Origin: Arthrobacter cupressi
GTDB taxonomy: Bacteria; Actinomycetota; Actinomycetes; Actinomycetales; Micrococcaceae
Assembly (NCBI RefSeq): GCF_900099975.1
Contig: NZ_FNEI01000002.1
Location: 1 to 64,000, forward strand
DNA: 64,000 bases
Direction: 5' to 3'
In this document: positions 61,708 to 64,000 of the stretch, piece by piece
Layout of the letters: each line of letters begins with the position of its first letter
Numbering within the stretch: the stretch's first letter is position 1
Notes under the pieces: model-generated
Told to the model about the DNA's origin: nothing
What the model saw: only the letters and a program-made list of their open reading frames with translations
The model's database searches: none
Translations under genes and position numbers: made by a program

Positions 61708-62586
61708 TTACTTGCGGCCGCTGAGCTGCAGGACCTGCTTGAAGAGTCCCGAGTGGTCCAGGCCGCCGTCGCCCTGGTTGACGGTGGCGGCGACCAGCTG
61801 GGCGACAGCTGCGCCGAGCGGGATGGAGACGTTGGCTTCGCGGGCTGCGGAGGTGACGATGCCCATGTCCTTGTGGTGCAGGGCGAGGCGGAATCCGGGG
61901 TCGAAGTTGCGGTCCAGCATCTTCTGGCCCTTCTGGTCCAGGACCTTGGAGCCGGCCAGGCCGCCGCCGAGGACCTTGAGGGCGGCGTCGGTGTCCACGC
62001 CGTAGGCCTCGAGGAAGGCGATGGCTTCGCCGAGGACCTGGATGTTGACGGCCACGATCAGCTGGTTTGCAGCCTTGACGGTCTGGCCGGAGCCGGAGGG
62101 GCCCACGTGGACGATGGTCTTGCCGACGGCGTTCAGGACGTCCTGGGCTGCGGCGAAGTCTTCAGCCGAGCCGCCCACCATGATGGACAGGACGGCGTCG
62201 ATGGCGCCCTGCTCGCCACCGGAAACCGGGGCGTCCAGCGGGCGGATGCCGGCGGCCTTGGCGGCTTCGGCGAGGCGGACGGCGACGTCCGGGCGGATGG
62301 AGGAAGCGTCGATCCACAGGGTGCCCTGCTTGGCGTTGGCGAACACGCCCTCTTCGCCGCTGACAACACCCTCAACATCGGGGGAGTCCGGCACCATGGT
62401 GATGACGACGTCGGCGTCCTTCACGGCGTCGGCGATGCTGCTGGCACCCTTGCCGCCTTCGGAGACGAGCTTCTCGATCTTGTCCTGGCTGCGGTTGAAA
62501 CCGGTGACGGTGTGGCCGGCCTTGACGAGGTTGATTGCCATGGGCAGGCCCATGATTCCGAGGCCGATGACTGCAACGTTACTCAT
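61708..62586 (-). CDS. glxR: Tartronate semialdehyde reductase GlxR (2-hydroxy-3-oxopropionate reductase)
   Basis: This 292-residue beta-hydroxyacid dehydrogenase reduces tartronate semialdehyde to D-glycerate with NAD(P)H. The Rossmann motif VIGLGIMGLPMAINLVKAG, the substrate-binding DAPVSGGEQGAIDA and catalytic Lys in GSGQTVKAANQL are intact. It is followed by gcl across a 213-bp gap holding a hairpin, and preceded by hyi. Confidence 0.95.
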   Translation of the reverse strand: MSNVAVIGLGIMGLPMAINLVKAGHTVTGFNRSQDKIEKLVSEGGKGASSIADAVKDADVVITMVPDSPDVEGVVSGEEGVFANAKQGTLWIDASSIRPDVAVRLAEAAKAAGIRPLDAPVSGGEQGAIDAVLSIMVGGSAEDFAAAQDVLNAVGKTIVHVGPSGSGQTVKAANQLIVAVNIQVLGEAIAFLEAYGVDTDAALKVLGGGLAGSKVLDQKGQKMLDRNFDPGFRLALHHKDMGIVTSAAREANVSIPLGAAVAQLVAATVNQGDGGLDHSGLFKQVLQLSGRK

Positions 62587-62647
62587 TGTGGATCCTTTAC
62601 TGGAAGTCTGTGTTAACTCGGGTGTGCTGGCGTGTGCTTAGGCCGCT

Positions 62648-63451
62648 CTAGCGGGCGTTGGAGCGTTCGCGGATGGCCCAGGCGAAGGCGGTCTCCTGCG
62701 GCTCCTTGTATTCGAGGCCGATGTAGCCTTCGTAGCCGAGTTCGCGGCTGCGGGCGATCCATTCGCCGAGCGGGAGTTCGCCGGTGCCGGGGGCGCCGCG
62801 GCCGGGGTTGTCGGCGATCTGGATGTGGCCGAAGTCCTTGGCGTGGTTCTCGATGACCGCGGCGACGTCGTCGCCGTTGACTGCCAGGTGGTAGAAGTCA
62901 GCCAGCAGCTTGACGTTCCCGACGCCGGACTCCTCCTTCACGCGGGCGATCACCTTCAGTGCGTCTTCGGCCGTGAGGAGCGAGTACTTGGGTGCGCCGC
63001 TGACCGGTTCGAGGAGGACGGTGCCGCCGATGCGGGCTACGCCCTGGGCTGCCTTGGCGAGGTTTTCGGCGCCGACGGCGTCCTGCTCTTCGGCGGAGAC
63101 GCCGTCAACACGGTTGCCGTAGAGGGCGTTGAAGGCCTTGCAGCCGAGGCGTTCGCCGATGCCGGCGACAACGTCGATGTTGTCCTGGAATTCGGAGGAG
63201 CGGGCGGGCCAGGAGACCAGGCCGCGGTCGCCGCCGGGCATGTTGCCGGCGTTGAAGTTCAGGCCGGTGAGCTGTACGCCGGCGTCCTTGATGGCGTTTT
63301 CGAATTCGGTGACCTGGGCGTCGGTGGGGACGGAGGTCTCGAACGGCCACCAGAACTCGACGGCGTCAAAACCGGCTGCCTTTGCGGCGGCCGGGCGCTC
63401 GAGCAGGGGCAGCTCCGTCAGCAGGATGGAGCAGTTCACTGTGTACGTCAT
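62648..63451 (-). CDS. hyi: Hydroxypyruvate isomerase Hyi
   Basis: This 267-residue TIM-barrel isomerase interconverts hydroxypyruvate and tartronate semialdehyde. The block GFDAVEFWWPFE near residue 28, NFNAGNMPGGDRGL with metal and substrate ligands, LLEPVSGAPKYSLL, and ADFYHLAVNGDD match the family. It is the first gene of the operon, with GGAAGGA about 9 nt before ATG 63451. The promoter described at 63549-63578 and the tandem operator are directly upstream. Confidence 0.95.
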   Translation of the reverse strand: MTYTVNCSILLTELPLLERPAAAKAAGFDAVEFWWPFETSVPTDAQVTEFENAIKDAGVQLTGLNFNAGNMPGGDRGLVSWPARSSEFQDNIDVVAGIGERLGCKAFNALYGNRVDGVSAEEQDAVGAENLAKAAQGVARIGGTVLLEPVSGAPKYSLLTAEDALKVIARVKEESGVGNVKLLADFYHLAVNGDDVAAVIENHAKDFGHIQIADNPGRGAPGTGELPLGEWIARSRELGYEGYIGLEYKEPQETAFAWAIRERSNAR

Positions 63452-63512
63452 CGTAGGTGTCCTTCCGAGGAGGGGCTTTGGACCGTGGTTCCGCTTGGCT
63501 TCTCTTGCTTGT

Positions 63513-63548
63513 TTCCGCTTTGTGGAATTTAGATTCTGCTTTATGAAA
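63513..63548. promoter_or_regulatory. Tandem 15-mer operator (allantoin/glyoxylate operon)
   Basis: TTCCGCTTTGTGGAA (63513-63527) and TTCTGCTTTATGAAA (63534-63548) lie with a 21-bp period immediately downstream of the -10, so a bound regulator could block initiation. The arrangement equals that at 49269-49304. The regulator is likely IclR/AllR-like, not visible in this window. Confidence 0.65.
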
Positions 63549-63578
63549 AGTGTAGGGAAGGTGGGGCGGGGGAGTCAA
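63549..63578 (-). promoter_or_regulatory. Promoter of the hyi-glxR-gcl-glxK-allB operon
   Basis: On the minus strand, TTGACT (63573-63578) and TACACT (63549-63554) lie 18 bp apart, a good sigma-70-type promoter. Transcription should begin near 63541, within the tandem operator, giving a leader of about 90 nt before hyi. Confidence 0.75.
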
Positions 63579-64000
63579 GGGGAGGGGCGGGTTGGGATAC
63601 CAAAGGGGGCTGTGCGCGCTTGGTGGACCAGCCGCGGATGGGTTGCGGGGAACTGTGCTGTTCATTGAGGTTCGGGCGAATCTTGGTGGCAAGATCTTAC
63701 GGACTCGCTGTGATCTCGAAAGAAATGCAGCCGTCAGGGGGTCGTTTCGGTAAGGAGGGCCCTCAAGTCTGCGCCACCCCGGGTGGGCGCACCGTGGCCG
63801 GATCGTTTTCGTCGCCTTTCACCATCACTAGGAAAAACTGCATCTGCGCGAGCTTGGCAGCTGGCCCGAGCTAAGACGAAGCGCCCCTACGGTAAGATTT
63901 CTCCGGCTTGAATATGTTGATCGGCTTCGTTTGAGATCTCGGCGCCTGGCCATCAGAAATGACCGGTGGGAGGCAAGCGCCATTCCTCGCCAATAGGTCG
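63579..64000. other. Right-hand edge, no supported gene
   Basis: No convincing gene is found here. On the minus strand an open frame of 43 codons without a start enters from the right edge and stops at 63871-63873 (reading ...QAPRSQTKPINIFKPEKSYRR). It could be the end of a gene beyond the window, but nothing I recognise confirms it. Confidence 0.3.

Noticed and set aside
63620..63874. An 84-codon plus-strand frame at the right edge
   Set aside because: The amino-acid composition is not protein-like, no ribosome-binding site is near, and no family is recognised.

Overview
The window comes from a high-GC actinobacterium. Gene content fits the Micrococcaceae (Arthrobacter, Pseudarthrobacter or Paenarthrobacter), judging by lipA, DUF3073, Lsr2, a HAIR-box clpB, GTG/TTG starts and many small overlapping operons. 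This genus-level placement is inference, because no rRNA or marker comparison could be run. It looks like ordinary chromosome: I see no insertion sequence, integrase, tRNA, rRNA or CRISPR array. Several families of short palindromic intergenic elements are present.

Layout. 1-6.7 kb: the 5' end of lipA behind a tandem glycine riboswitch, a C39-like peptidase/SRPBCC/trmB group, a secreted GH26 glycosidase, a CynX-type transporter and a YihY/BrkB membrane protein. 6.8-10.8 kb: a ribonucleoside salvage cluster (GNAT, ribokinase, MFS transporter, nucleoside hydrolase). 10.8-18 kb: an Lrp regulator and a five-gene operon with overlapping junctions (amidase, DUF3311, Na+ symporter, family III CoA-transferase, fused biotin-type carboxyltransferase) ending in a nested hairpin. 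18-26.5 kb: an FAD oxidoreductase, a metabolite/H+ symporter plus M20 amidohydrolase with a divergent Lrp regulator, an MFS exporter and a methyltransferase. 26.6-37.5 kb: a DEAD-box helicase with a structured leader, an SMR pair under a guanidine-III riboswitch, HutD, trpF and small conserved genes. 37.7-41.5 kb: clpB under HspR, a septum-formation-like protein and DUF3073. 41.7-45 kb: MarR, a TasA/CalY-like secreted protein, a SipW-type signal peptidase fused to a LamG domain, and Lsr2. 45-48 kb: purM-purF. 48.3-50.5 kb: uraH-uraD and a divergent aminotransferase. 51-55.6 kb: a partner-switching operon (response-regulator/SpoIIE phosphatase, STAS, RsbW-like kinase) carrying a frameshifted cellulose-synthase-like glycosyltransferase and a lipoprotein. 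56-63.5 kb: bcp and the allantoin/glyoxylate operon hyi-glxR-gcl-glxK-allB plus a winged-helix gene.

How the genes work together. uraH and uraD take 5-hydroxyisourate to allantoin, allB opens allantoin, and gcl, glxR, hyi and glxK convert the released glyoxylate to phosphoglycerate. The two halves lie about 14 kb apart, yet both promoter regions carry a pair of TTCC-N7-GGAA-like 15-mers with exactly a 21-bp period. This suggests one regulator, probably IclR/AllR-like. The most unusual items are the signal peptidase fused to what looks like its own substrate, the partner-switch/glycosyltransferase operon with a one-base frameshift, the carboxyltransferase operon, the C14 tract in the lipA ribosome-binding spacer, and the guanidine-III and glycine riboswitches.
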